This document shows positions 23,780-36,540 of a stretch of 64,000 nucleotides of DNA, piece by piece. The stretch comes from Akebia trifoliata (Eukaryota; Streptophyta; Magnoliopsida; Ranunculales; Lardizabalaceae): the NCBI GenBank assembly GCA_017979445.1, contig CM030715.1, forward strand, positions 6,874,187-6,938,186, read 5' to 3'. The position numbers were made by a program, and so were the translations under genes. Each line of letters opens with the position of its first letter. Within the stretch, counting starts at the first letter, position 1. Below the pieces are notes generated by a model. The model did not search any database. It was not told the DNA's origin and saw only the letters and a program-made list of their open reading frames with translations.

Positions 23780-26213
23780 TGTAAAGTGCAATTAATGTAT
23801 TTGAAGATTTTATTTCAAATATTTCTGTTTGAAAGTATTGTCTTGTTGGAATAACGTCTTAATATTATGCTCGTATTGATTTTTTAATTTTAAGAATATA
23901 TAAATAGTAGTGAATGCTTGATTGGTTATATAATATGATTTTTTTTTTTTAACATTAGACCCACTTGAATCAATTTTCACAGTGAAGACTAGAAAATCAA
24001 CAAGAAGGATGAAATATGCATTATGCAATTGAATAATGTTAAAATAACTTCAAGGTTTGACCTCACAACATACACCCTGACATGAAAGTATATGGGAACC
24101 ATAGATGTTTTTTCTCGAGATACGAGTGAAAATATCTATGGTTCATATCTACTTTCACGTCAAGAAGTGCGATATGAAATCCAATCTTGAGGTCACTCCA
24201 GCACGACTCTATGCAATTACTTGTAAATAAAATGTTTAATTTTTATATTGGAAAGTCAAAATTTATTATAAATTGGGTTAATATGTTTTGTGATGTTTTT
24301 TATTTATTTATCAACTTCCTTTTTTAACCAGATGTCTCTTTGAACTTCAATTGCCATTAGATTTAGAATAGAGGAAATTGCTACTCTTGCGCATTTGAGA
24401 AATAGAAAAATTAAGTGGTTGTCGTAAGTTTTGATATAATACATAATACAATAGCTATCGTTCTTCAAGCTCCACTTTATTTTAACTCATGAGTTATATG
24501 AATCCCCCTTCTCTATCATTCTTTAAATTTCACCTTATTTTACATTATGAGTTATATGCATCCTCTCTCTTTCTCTCTCCAATCAAACAACTTCAACTTT
24601 GTGTAAAAATCCCTTGATTTTTATTTCTAAAATCTATTGCCTTTTATTTCTTCGTAAAAATTCTTGAATCAAAATTTTTAATAAAAATACCAAATTTTTT
24701 TATTTTTTTATTTAGTAATATATTTTTCACATTTTAAATTAGGATTCTGTTAATTGGATTTCTCTGCTCTTTAATGGTGATAAAATCATGATTCATGAAT
24801 GAACAAGTCATGGTTTTTGATGGTTACAAAAATGACCCTTAGAAAATAAAAAGCTTCATCTCTAGCATATCAAAAACTCTCTGGTTCGTTTAGAGGTTCA
24901 ACTAATAGAGTTAAGGATGTTGTCGAAGTTTAGTTTTCTCACGGCTCTACTTGAAATTGAAATTTGTGGATTTTCGTTTAGTGAGCCTCTCTGATTCGTT
25001 TGTAAAATAGTATACTCTATAACAAATTGGTCTACACAAGTAAGCTTTTTCTAAAAAACTATTACACTTTTTTTTTTCGTATATTGGATTAACACTACTC
25101 TTTTTTTCTTAAACTAATTTAGTTGGGTATCTAAACTTGAACTCTTGCGCCTGAAAAAGATTTTATAATTTATACAGATGATGTGACTCTAAAACGACTA
25201 TGAAACTTTTTCTCAATTGGTCCCCCCATTATAACAATTTTGTTTGGAAAATATATGAATGTATGATTATTGATTTATAAGTCTTTTTTTATAGTTTAAT
25301 CATACGAATTTTATATCTACATAAACATCTTTCTTACCAACATCATCTAAGGGCAATTTGTATCTCAATATGTTAGGATTTTAAATTAGTAGGAGTCCTT
25401 TGTAACAAATTTATGCATGTTTAACTCAAGGGAATTTCATTATTTTATATGTAGAAAATATTTATTCAATGTACTCATTTGATAGAAATTGATGATTCAA
25501 AAGTTTGTAAATTGATGTCATTGAAAAGAATGGGTAATATTTTTTATTGAATTTTATTTCAAGATTTTGATGCTTGGTTGAATACCTTGTTACAATTTTT
25601 TTCCTTTTTCTTTAAGAGGTCTGTTGAATCTTATTTAGATAGTCATTGATTATCGATTGTTAATTTATTTTTATTTTTTATCCCTGCATATCATTTCTTG
25701 TCTCTCTAAACCTTAAAGTGTTTCTATGAATAATTTGATATAGGATTAACATTTAGATGGAAGCATTGGAAGTATTACAAGGAGATGATGACCTAAATAA
25801 AAATACCCGAGGATGTTTCTTGAGTGAAATTTGCTTGTGTAACCTATGTTGTGTTTTGCTTACTTTCTAATAGCATAACGATTTTTCAATTATTATTTGA
25901 GGGATATTTGGGTAGTATATGTGAATATAGGAAGATGGGCCATCCTTCATTTTTGTGCAAAGGTTCTGTAATACAGAATTGCTACCAACTTATAATGGGT
26001 CATGCTATCCCTTTGGGTGTTCTTAACCATCATAATCAGTTATATTGAAAGTTGGTTGATGGGCAAAAGTAAATTGTATAGGTTAGATGCCTAAGATCCC
26101 CCCTCTATCAAATTAAGTATTGGTTAAAAAACTATCATAATTAATCCTTACTGAGTAGATTGATATGAACCATGTATAACACGTTCGGTGATGATGCTCT
26201 TTCATCATTGTAT
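23780..26213. other. intergenic DNA, mostly featureless
   Basis: Apart from the hairpin at 24078-24162 I see no structured element. A plus-strand frame at 25824-26048 contains CEYRKMGHPSFLCK, vaguely like half of a retroviral zinc knuckle, but it lacks the first cysteine pair and is not called. Confidence 0.4.
24078..24162. repeat. inverted repeat, 29-nt arms, 27-nt loop
   Basis: The left arm 24078-24106 pairs with 24134-24162 with few mismatches (core ATGAACCATAGAT against ATCTATGGTTCAT). The loop contains CTCGAGATACGAG, the motif found next to the family-1 LTR terminus. It could be a small fold-back element or encode a hairpin RNA; no evidence of expression. Confidence 0.6.
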
Positions 26214-29200
26214 GGGGCGGTCATGGGACAACAATTATGACAACATCTATGACAATGATTTTTGTCTTATATGGGTTAGAAGTTTCGGAATGGGCTGATT
26301 TTTTGTCATATATTGTTGGTCGCCGATGAAACACATGTGCAGGTTGTAACCCTCAATGATACATAACTACGTATTGTGCGTGTGTAGATACGTGGATTTC
26401 GTAATTACGACAGTCACATCTACTAAGGATTGGAGTCGCCACCATTCATGTTGTAAGTGGGTGTGAATGATCACCCGATGTACATTTTTTGGTATAGTGA
26501 CTCGCGATGGATAAAGGTCAACCAAACCTTGAGATTCGGGATAAACGACTCAATTGGAGAAAATGAAAGGTGTTAGACACCCTTTTCTCCCCGTCACGTG
26601 ACGGTAACCTCAAAGAACTCGGTCATTTTAATTTTAAAAAAAATGAAAAATAAAGTGTCACGTGTCGTGTATCTGTACCCTAAGTAAGGATTTATTTTCG
26701 ACTTGATCATATGGTCATTTCATTGATAGAAATGATCCTTATAGATCTTTAGCTTTGGAGTCCATTCACCCTAAGTTATCTAAAATAAAATGAAGATGAA
26801 GGGGATAATAGAAGAAGGAAGAGGAGAAGGCAGGAAGAGAGGGGGAGTGTAGTTTGAACCCACCTTGAAGCTTCAAAGTCACTTTTCTTTCTTTCTTTCC
26901 TTCCTCTTCTTCTTCTATGCTTCTTAGGTTCTTAATGAATTATGATAGTGAAATTCCTTTTTGGAAAGATAATATGTGAAGGTAGTGAAGATAAGTAGAG
27001 AAAATAGATTTTTTCTTAGTGAAACTTGGTAGAGAGAATTGGTAGGATTTTTCTTGGTGATAATGGGTGGTTGATGGTATTAGAGAATGATGATAGGTTA
27101 GGGGGTGCAGGGTATGGGTTGTGATGTGGGTGGTTGTTGATGTTAGAGAATGGAGATAGATTAGGTTAGGGTAGAGTATGGGTTGAGATGATTTTGGAGG
27201 GAAATAATGTGGGTTAGATGAATTGTTTAGAGAATGGTGATGGGGGTAAGTGATTAGATGAGGAAAGTGGAAGGGGATGATGACATGTGTCACCTTTTGA
27301 TGTTGAGGGGTTGATTGGTTGATGTGGGTAGTTGTTAATGGGTTAGGGTTGTGAGTTGGATAATGATTTGGATAATATCTTGTGGGCTTTCAGTGTATTG
27401 GGCTTGGTTGTGGGTTATGTTGGTTTGGGTAGGGTTTATTTTTGGGTTGGATTTTTGAGGATGGGTTCACTTTAGAGCTTAGGTGATATGGGATCGATTT
27501 TAGGTTGAGGGTAAGGTGAGAAATTATTTTAGGAAAGAGTTGGTGGTTCGTGGGCTTTCAACGGGCTTAGGGTGTTTGCGGATTCGGAGGCAGAGCGGTG
27601 GAAAGTAGAGGAAGGGTAGGTATCCCAAGTCTCACATTTTTTAGTTTATTAATTTTTTTGAGATTTTTTGCAATCGTTGATTTGATCAAAAATATCACGT
27701 GTTGGCAAATCGGGCCTTTTTGGGCCCGTTGGAGAATTTTACCGATTTTTTGGATACAAGCGTGAAATGGTGAAGGTTGGGACAACGTAGGATAAGTCCG
27801 ATCCCTTTGATGGATCCCTTAGACCATTGGATAGTCTTAGGAGCATTGATTCAATCAAAAACTACCATTTTTAATGTTTTGGGCCTTAGAGGCCCGTTGG
27901 CCTATCTTATTGGAAAATCGATATTTTGAATGGAGCGGGGTAGATGGGAGCTTGCTGGGTCCCTTTAGTGCGGGCCCATTAGACTTTCAGGGGTCTTAGG
28001 AGCCTTGATTTTGACAAAAGTGCCACATTTCAATGATTCGGACTTTTGAGACCTGTTGGCCAAATTTATTAGAAAATTACTGTTTTTGGGCCCTTTCGAG
28101 TGAGGGCCCGTTCAAATTGGGGTGTCTACAGCGTGCAGTGTGTTTTTTAGTTTTGAATTTTGCACACTTCTGTAGAATGTCTTCCAAAAAAGAGATTTTA
28201 TTGAAACCAATTACTTAACCAAAGAAGATTTCCAAAATAAGAAGTTAAAAATGAGCAATTTATCAACAAGGTATGTATTTGTTTCATTTTTTTAACTGAA
28301 CCTTATGATTGTTTGGGTTAATGAATTTTCTTTGTCTGTGTTGTTTTGCTTTCATATTATATTTCTGATTTTTCATCATTTGGGTTAGTATCGTTAGGTT
28401 TTCATTGAGTTATTTTTTATATGGTTGTTTCCAAGTATCTGGGTATCTAGATTAATAAGTTTTCTTCACTTGGGTTGCCTTTATCTTGTATTTCAGGTAT
28501 CTTCTCACTTGGGTTAATTAATTTATTAGGTATTTTTTGAAAATTTTAAATATTTGTTGAGGTTTTCATCTGAGTATTTAAATTAAAGGGCTTTCTTCAT
28601 TTGAACCGCCTTCATCTTATATTTCAGGTTTTATATCTTTTTTATTAGTAGATTTATTTGGATTTTATTGTTATTTTCATTATTATTTGTTAGGTTATTT
28701 CAATTTTTGAGCATTTTGTTAATGATTTTTCTTCATTTGGACTAATTTTGTCTTGTTTTTCATTATTTTTTATCACTTGAGTGATTAAACTCACTTTTTT
28801 TTTTTTTAATAATTTAAGAAATTTATTTTTTGTTTGTTATTTTGGTGAATCATCTATTGGGGATTTTCTGGTTGAGCGTACTTTACTTCTTGTTGGGGTC
28901 ATGTGAGTAAAACGAACATCTTTTTAATTTATTTGAAACGCTCATTCAAAGGAAAATATGTTTTTGTATTTCTTTGTTAATTTCTTCTGATTTTCAAGAT
29001 CACAAGATTTCCACGTGAATTGTTTGTTTTATGCCATATTCATTCCACTCCAATGGATATACTATCGGTTCAAGAAATGACATACAATCTCTTAAGCATT
29101 TTGTGTATGTGTTAAATTTATTTATCCATTTATTTTAAATCCTATCTATCGTCTATCATCCCTCAATAACTTTCATCCCTCTTTCTTCTTTGATACACAT

Positions 29201-29843
29201 TATTTAATATACCACATTCTTTCATCTTCATCTTCATTAATAATCAACATCTTAGTTCTAATCGTTGGTTTCACAAGCATGAAGTGTTTGCAATTCGATT
29301 TCTTCATAGGAAGATATGAAAAAAAAATGTGGTTGTATTATCACCCTAAATAATGTAATTATACACCACTCCAAAAAAAAATTAAAATTTTATAGGTAGT
29401 GAAAATAAAAACTAAGAATATACCTAGACTATACAACCATAATGGATGATTTTGACATGTCTCATTGATGACTAAAATCAAGGAAATCTATCATGAGTTT
29501 GAAAACATGGGAGATGACATCTCAAATTTTCATCGAAACTTGAGGGATGTTTCAAATTGTCAAACTTTAGTTAATTACATGTTGTATAAACTTTTTAAAA
29601 TAAATAAATTCACTTATAGTGTGATTTGGCAATAATTATTATAAATTTACAGGTGGTCACCATATAATGGTATTATAGTATCACAATTTAAAGAGTACTT
29701 AGATTTTGGAATATAATGTATGAACAAAGATCATCCTCACCAAAAATCAGTCCATTCCGAAACTTCTAATCTCATCAAAAGTGGTTTACAAAAAAATTGT
29801 TGTTATAAATGTTATCACAATTGTTGTCCCATGAACCGTCCCC
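26214..29843. mobile_element. TIR element with ~3.4-kb cargo of duplicated DNA
   Basis: Inverted termini of about 110 bases: GGGGCGGTCATGGGACAACA at the left, and at the right the complement of GGGGACGGTTCATGGGACAA. Subterminal arms (26272-26306 and 29728-29770) are the two halves of the hairpin arm used by the elements at 6656 and 41790. The cargo (26307-29727) is a diverged copy of the DNA flanking the 16-kb LTR (15190-15960 plus 19341-19660), later interrupted by a family-2 LTR. The TSD is not resolvable in AT-rich flanks. Confidence 0.7.
26383..28130 (-). mobile_element. solo LTR of family 2, 1748 bp, perfect TSD
   Basis: In minus sense it runs TGTAGACACCCCAATTTG to CACGTATCTACA. The perfect 5-bp TSD GCGTG is at 26378-26382 and 28131-28135. 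Near its sense 3' end is the GGAGTCGCCACC plus GGTGTTAGACACCC block. The open frames at 26940-27293 and 27567-27785 are repeats of T/H/P-rich low-complexity sequence and are not genes. Confidence 0.9.
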
Positions 29844-30152
29844 ATATATATAGTAATTTATTTTGTTCTTCTAAAGTACCATCACCATTATGGGTCTGAT
29901 ACTATTTTTGTAGGGAGGGCTACCTTGTTTAGATTACATTTGTAATATGAGTACTGATGGTTTTCGTCATAATATGACCTTTTTGATGAATTTCACATAT
30001 TTCTTTATTTATAGTAGTAGAATGTGTTGCCCTTACAAATGTGTATTGGATGGTTATGATATAAATGAAAAGTTTCAACCAATTGTACAAGTCTATTATA
30101 TGATTCGCACCATTATCCATTTCTATAGTTTGTCTAATGAGGTGAAGTCCTC
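29844..30152. other. short spacer between TIR element and LTR
   Basis: No repeat or gene recognised. Frames at 29947-30168 (plus) and 29929-30216 (minus) overlap on opposite strands and run into the LTR, so they are not called. Confidence 0.5.
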
Positions 30153-30424
30153 TGTGGCGTCCTGTTAAAGACACAAATCCCAAGGTCAAATCTCGAGATA
30201 GTAAGTGGCATATCAAAATTTGGACATGGCTCCCTCTATTTATGTTAGTGTTTCACGGTACTCGAAAACCTGATAATCCAATATACAACAAATCTTGTAT
30301 ATACAAATGCAAACACGAAATAATAGTGGAAGATTAAATACATCTAACATGCAAATAGATCAGAGTGTGGAAGTTCAACAATATACATGATTACAAAAAA
30401 TACTCACTCTAACATGAGCCTAAC

Positions 30425-33400
30425 TGTGGCGCCCCGCCGAACACTAACACAAATCCCCATGTCAGATTTCAAGGTACGAGGTGGCACCTCGAAATTTCGG
30501 CATGGTCTCCTCTGTTTATGTTAGCATTCCAAGGCGATTCAACCTGCACCTGATAAACGACATACAATCCTGCATATAACAAACAAAATATAATACTAGC
30601 GGAAGCCTATATACGTCTAATAATGTTCGATAGATCAGAGTGCGGAAGAAGAAAAATTATATACAGGATTATACAAAATTCCTCACTCTAACAGAATTCC
30701 TAACACTCAAGACAAATCCATAAGACTACTTGGAGAAACTGACACCACTAGAGGGTATAGTCCAAGTACTTACCAGGTGACGGACTCTAGTTGTCTATCT
30801 GACCAACCAGATGATCCTCATTCATTTTCTACACTTGTTTCGCCAAGCTTCAGATCTGAAACTAAAAAAATGGAGAAGGAAAGGGTGAGTAACAATGGTT
30901 ACCCAGTAAGGAAGCAACAATTTCTGCCAATAACCTCTCCTAACATGAACGAATAAACATACTGAATCATTTTAAAGTAAACAAAATTTTACAGAATAAA
31001 CTACGATTAACTGGTACATATAGTCAGGGATGAGCAACTAAACATTGTAAAACTGACATCACATCAATCAGCATTACTCACTATAACATTCTCTTTTTAT
31101 ACAAATCTAATTGATCAAATGGAAACATAAACATGCATTTCATTTTATATCAAAATCAAAACAACAGATACATAATACACAATGGTGGAGTATTGGAATT
31201 AGAGAGTTGGGATTCACGACTGGATCGCTCCCAGTCGGGACATGATGTTACAATTTCTCTCTAGTTTTTAGTTCCTGATTTTGTGGCTGGTCGCTGTTTA
31301 CCACGTTTGGTTGACCATTTATCCGGCTCAGACTGGTCGTTTGACGTGACCGTAAGCAATGGGTCTCTTTTCGATGTGTCAGAACGTTCGACTACTATAG
31401 ATTGTTAGTGATCACTGACTAATCATCTTCGTCTATGCCTATCAGGCGTACATGTGATTCCCAAAGATACAAACCATTCGTATACGACCACCTTTACATT
31501 ACAAGTTCACTGGTAAAGATAGAGAGGAATAAACCCGGATTCCAGTTGTGACTCCACTCTCATACGTGTCCCATACCACGTATGAGTTTGGTGGTCCCTA
31601 CCGTACATCCCAGGATAGTACACCACTCCGGATGATATGATGCACTATCCTTCAGGCATTCACAAACTCTTTAACAACTCACAAAATAGCTACTTATATA
31701 TATTATTTTCATTTGAAAACAAAAGAGAAATTAACAATACAAGGTTGAGAATAGATATCCAGTTTCCTACCATGCAAGTGTGGCCACCCGGCCTAAAATA
31801 AATAACATAACAGAGCGCCTCGCGCTAACAGAAAGTAAATAAACATGCAACCAGTAACATTATCCCTGGATATTCGTTCACAAACCTGCATACAACACAA
31901 CAACGTAAAATGCAGACATCACCCCTCGGGTGTGACTCTGACATTTTACCGTTTCATACCCTTTTTCCCTTTTTTCGACTTTTACAGTTTTCAATCTCTT
32001 CATAAAATATCCATTTTTTGATATTCTTCAACTCAATATGAGTTCATTGAATATTAAATCACATTTTTCAACTATAGAATTTATTTCTATCAATAATATT
32101 GAAAAAAAATACAAATTTCATATCAAAACGGGGTCCGAGCAGTGCAAGACCCAATTTATGGCAATAACCCGTTAAAATACCCTACCCACGTATAATTTAT
32201 TAAAAATACAATTAAACATATCAAACATGCAATTTCTGGCGTAAATTTTTGAAATAACAAAATAATTCTATATTTTAAAAATACATCCAAATTTTTCGAT
32301 AAAATCCTAAATGCAATTTTCACAATCTAGATTACTAATAGAAATTGAGAGTTCCTTACAATCACTAGGCGACGGAATTGAAGCACGTGCGCGGAAATCG
32401 AGACGATTGGCGCGAAAATTGAGACTGACCGAACTTCGAAGCGGCTGATTTTCGAAACTAGCTTGGTGGTTTCGAAGATCTCGATGTACTCGTCTCTTCT
32501 CCCTCTACGGCGAAAGACGGTTTGACCCCGAAATCGATGAAAACCGAGGTCGAAGTTACGAAAATCTCCGTATAAAATACGGCTGATTTTTGACTATACG
32601 GGGTGAAAAAGACGAGAAAACGGAAGGAACTTGGTTGGGTTATGTAAAGAATGAGGCTGCGGACGTTTCTCCCTTCTGCGTCGGAAAGCGATTTGACCCC
32701 GAAACGGACGAAATCTGAGGTCAAAGTTTCGAAATTTCCGTATCTAAATACGGCTGATTTTTGACGATATCGGGTGAAATAGAAAGTGAAATGAAGAAAG
32801 GTTGGGTGGGTTTTGTAGAGAATGAAGCTGCGGACCTTTTTCTCTTCTGCGACGATCGTCGAAAGTGGACCGTTTGCGAGAGATCTGAGGTGGAAGGTCG
32901 AAGAGAAAAAAAAAATGTCATTTCGTATTGGTCTCGGCTGTTTAGACGCGTTGGGGAAGATGAGATTAAAAAAAAAAATTTAATATTATTTATATAATAT
33001 TTGGGACGAATTCGGTATTTCGCCTATTGTTTTGATCGACGATAACTTTGTCATTCGGTCTCCAAAACTGGCAAACGAATACTCTATTTCGCCTAATTTT
33101 TCATTCCGGATCTAATGGTGTAGTCAATTTCTACAAATTATGTCTCCAGAAAAAATTTACATTTTTGGCCTGACGTGACCCATAAACTTGATGTCGTTTT
33201 CGTTTTTTGCGATAATTCAACTTCCTGATCTCCAAAAATGACAAATAAATAGTCTATGTTGAATAATTTTTCGTTATGAACCCTATGGTATGATCGAATT
33301 TTAAAAATTATTGCTCAAATAAAAAGTCACTGTTTTAGCCTAGTCCGACCCGGTAATCGAGGATGTTGCAACTTTTATATTCGGACTCGCATTTGAGCGT

Positions 33401-33578
33401 GCTTACAGGCTAACCTATGTTTTTCGATCATTTTGAATCTAATGGTGAGGTCAGATTCCATTAAAAATGATTAAAAACATCCTAAAGTTTTACTCCTAAA
33501 TCCCACTTTCAAGATTTTCTTAAAATTTTACTATTTATTTTTTCCTCGAGATACGAATTAAAAATTCGGGGTGTTACA
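30425..33578 (-). mobile_element. nested solo LTR of family 1, 3154 bp, perfect TSD
   Basis: The plus strand begins TGTGGCGCCCCGCCGAAC and ends TCGGGGTGTTACA. The perfect 5-bp TSD CTAAC is at 30420-30424 and 33579-33583, inside the older LTR. Very similar to 20601-23779 throughout, including the 171-bp repeats. Confidence 0.92.
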
Positions 33579-36540
33579 CTAACACTTAACCCCAAAATCT
33601 ATATACATCTTTGACGAAATTGACCCTACTAATGGGTGTAGCCCTAGTGCTCACCATGCAACAGACTCTAGTTGTTGATCTGATCAATCATATACTTTTC
33701 ACTTGTCGATTTTGTACCTGTCTCGGTAACTACAAGTTCTGAAACTAAAAAAATATAAAGGAATGGATGAGTAACAATGGTTACCCAGTAAGTTCACAAG
33801 CAATTCCTACTAATAATCCCACCTAATGTGATCGAGTAATTATAGTGAGTTATTTCAAAACATGCAAAGTTTTTACAAATTAAACAATGATTAACTGGTA
33901 CATATAATCAGGGATGAGCAATTAAACAGTTTAAAAGTCCACATAACATCAGTCATCAATACTCACTATACATTTCCATTTTTATACAAATATAATTGAC
34001 AACATTAAAGTAGTAAACATGCTTTGTAGTTTATAATTCAAAATAGAACAACAGGTATATATTACACAATGGTAGAGTAGTGGAATTAGAGAATTGAGAT
34101 TCACAACTGGATCGTTCCCAATCGGGACATGATATTTCAAAATAAAGTATATTTGTTCTTGAGTTTGTGGCTGATCGTTGTTTACCATACTTGCAGGACT
34201 ATTTATTCGACTTAGGCTAACCGTTTGACGTGACCGTAAGCAATTGATTTCTTTTTGATGTGTCAGAACGTTTGATTACTACTAGATTGTTAGTGATCAC
34301 TAACTAATTATCTTCGTTTATGTCTATTAGGCGTGTATGAGATTATCAAATTATACAACTCCATTCATACATAACCACCTTTATAATACATGTTCATTGG
34401 TAAATATAGAAATGAATGGACCTGATTCCAGTTGTGACTCCACTCTCATATGCGTCCTGTACCACATATGAGCTTGGTAATCCCTACTGTATATCCTAAG
34501 ATAGTACATTGCTCTGGATGGTATGACACACTATCCCTTCAGGCATTCACAAGCTTTTTAACAGCTCATAAAATAGTTACATATATATAAATCATTTTTC
34601 TTTAAAAACAAACGAGAAATTAACAATACAAGGTTGAGAACGGATATCCAATTTCCTACCATACAACTATGACCACCTGGCCTAAAATAAATAACAGAAC
34701 TCAGAGTCTTTACACTAACAAAATTTAAATAAACATGCAACCAATCATTATCCCTGAATATACCTTCACCAACCTACACATAACACATCATTAAAATGCA
34801 GACATCACCCTCGGTGTGAACATCACCCTCGGTGTGATTCTGACATTTTACCGTTTTATCCTCTTTTCCTATTTTTTTAATGTTTTCACTTCTCAACTTT
34901 TAAAATCCAACATTTCTCTTTTCAAGGTCTCCATTTCATTTTGATCATTCGATTGAAAAACTATCCATTTTTTGTTAAAACGGGATCCCAATAAGTATGC
35001 GAAGTCAAACTGTCCAAAACTGAAAAAGTTTGTGAAAATTTGACTATGTGTCGAAAACTCGATTTTTCAAAGTTCTTGAAATCAAAAATAGGTTTTTGGA
35101 AATGAAAGCCTTGAACACGAGATTCGACACCATGTAATTTTTATAGTTTAATTCAAAGTAACGCGAAAGATATTAAATTTTGAAAATTTATCGAAAACGT
35201 TGAAATTTACGTTTTGTTCTTGAAACCCAAAATTCGAATTTTGATCATTGGATATTTGGATCTTGAAACCATTTCTATTATTCCAAAATTGGGGGTAAAA
35301 CCTTAATTTCATTAAAGAACTTAAAGTAAATAGAATGTTTTTAATGAAATAAAGGTAGGAAAACATGTATAAATCATGAGGAGAGCAACCCAAAAGTCAG
35401 AAGTCAGTTTTGATTAAAAATTTCTGACGGTAGCACCGCCAGAATAACCTGCGACAGGTAGCAGTGGCATCGTCAATTCCTGCCAATAACACTGAACAAT
35501 TGCACGAACTTTTGGTTTTCCAATCATTTTTTTCGCATCTCTCTTCCATTCTTCGAATCTTTCGACCCACTCATTAAATACATGTTCAAACTTGATAAAA
35601 AAAAAACACATCAAAACTCTATTTCTAACATGGATTACAAATCAAATAAAGATTTCTACGATTTATGAACTCGACACATGTTCGATAAAATTTTCTAAAT
35701 GCATATTTCAAAAATTATGGTTACCAATAGGAAGTGATAGTCTCATACTGAAGTTCATGGACACCAAGGGTGATGAGCTAGCACTACAAATCAAGGTTGG
35801 ATGGCATGAGAGTCGATGTTGAGTTGACTTGGATACAAAATAAACGAGGGTTTACAAAACATCCAACGACGATGCTCTCCTTATCTTCTACAATGAATAT
35901 GGACCTAACTCTTAACTCGATGAAGCCTTTGGAGTGAATGTGTTGAGGTTCACTCGAACTACACGACTGATTTTTTATGGAGGATGGGGAAGACGAATGA
36001 GAATGGACAAACAAAAATGGTGAGGTTGTAACTCTCGTTGTAGCCGACAACTTTACTTTCTTCGTCGAGGTTCAATTTGACCTCGTTTGCACTAGAACTT
36101 GACGGGAATGGGTCAAAATCCTTGGGTTGAGAGTGGGCTGGTGTTTGGTTCTTTGGAGAAAAAGAAAAAGAATTAAAAGAAAGCCAACTTTCTTTTAAAT
36201 AGAAAAGGGTTGAAGGCATCTTTGTAATTTTCCCATTATTTTTAGTTTTGGCGATAACTTAACTATTCGGAATCGGAAAATGACGAATGAGTATTCCATT
36301 TTGAGTATTTTTTCGTTCCGGACCTAATGGTGTAGTCGAATTATTCTGATTCTTGCTTTAGCAAAATTTTGCTATTTTATGTGCCACTCAACATAAAATT
36401 TGAGGATTTTATAATTTTTTCATCCGAACACGAATTCGAACTTGCTTATAGGCTAAAATATATATTTCGACCTTTTTGGATCCAATGGCGAAGTCGATTT
36501 TCATTGAAAATGAATACATCAATATTTGAGTGTTTTACTC

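Noticed and set aside
25824..26048. Zinc-knuckle-like CEYRKMGHPSFLCK
   Set aside because: The CX2CX4HX4C pattern is incomplete and there is no neighbouring gag sequence.
26940..27293. 117-codon minus-strand frame rich in T, H, P
   Set aside because: Lies in a low-complexity repeat of a solo LTR with perfect TSD.
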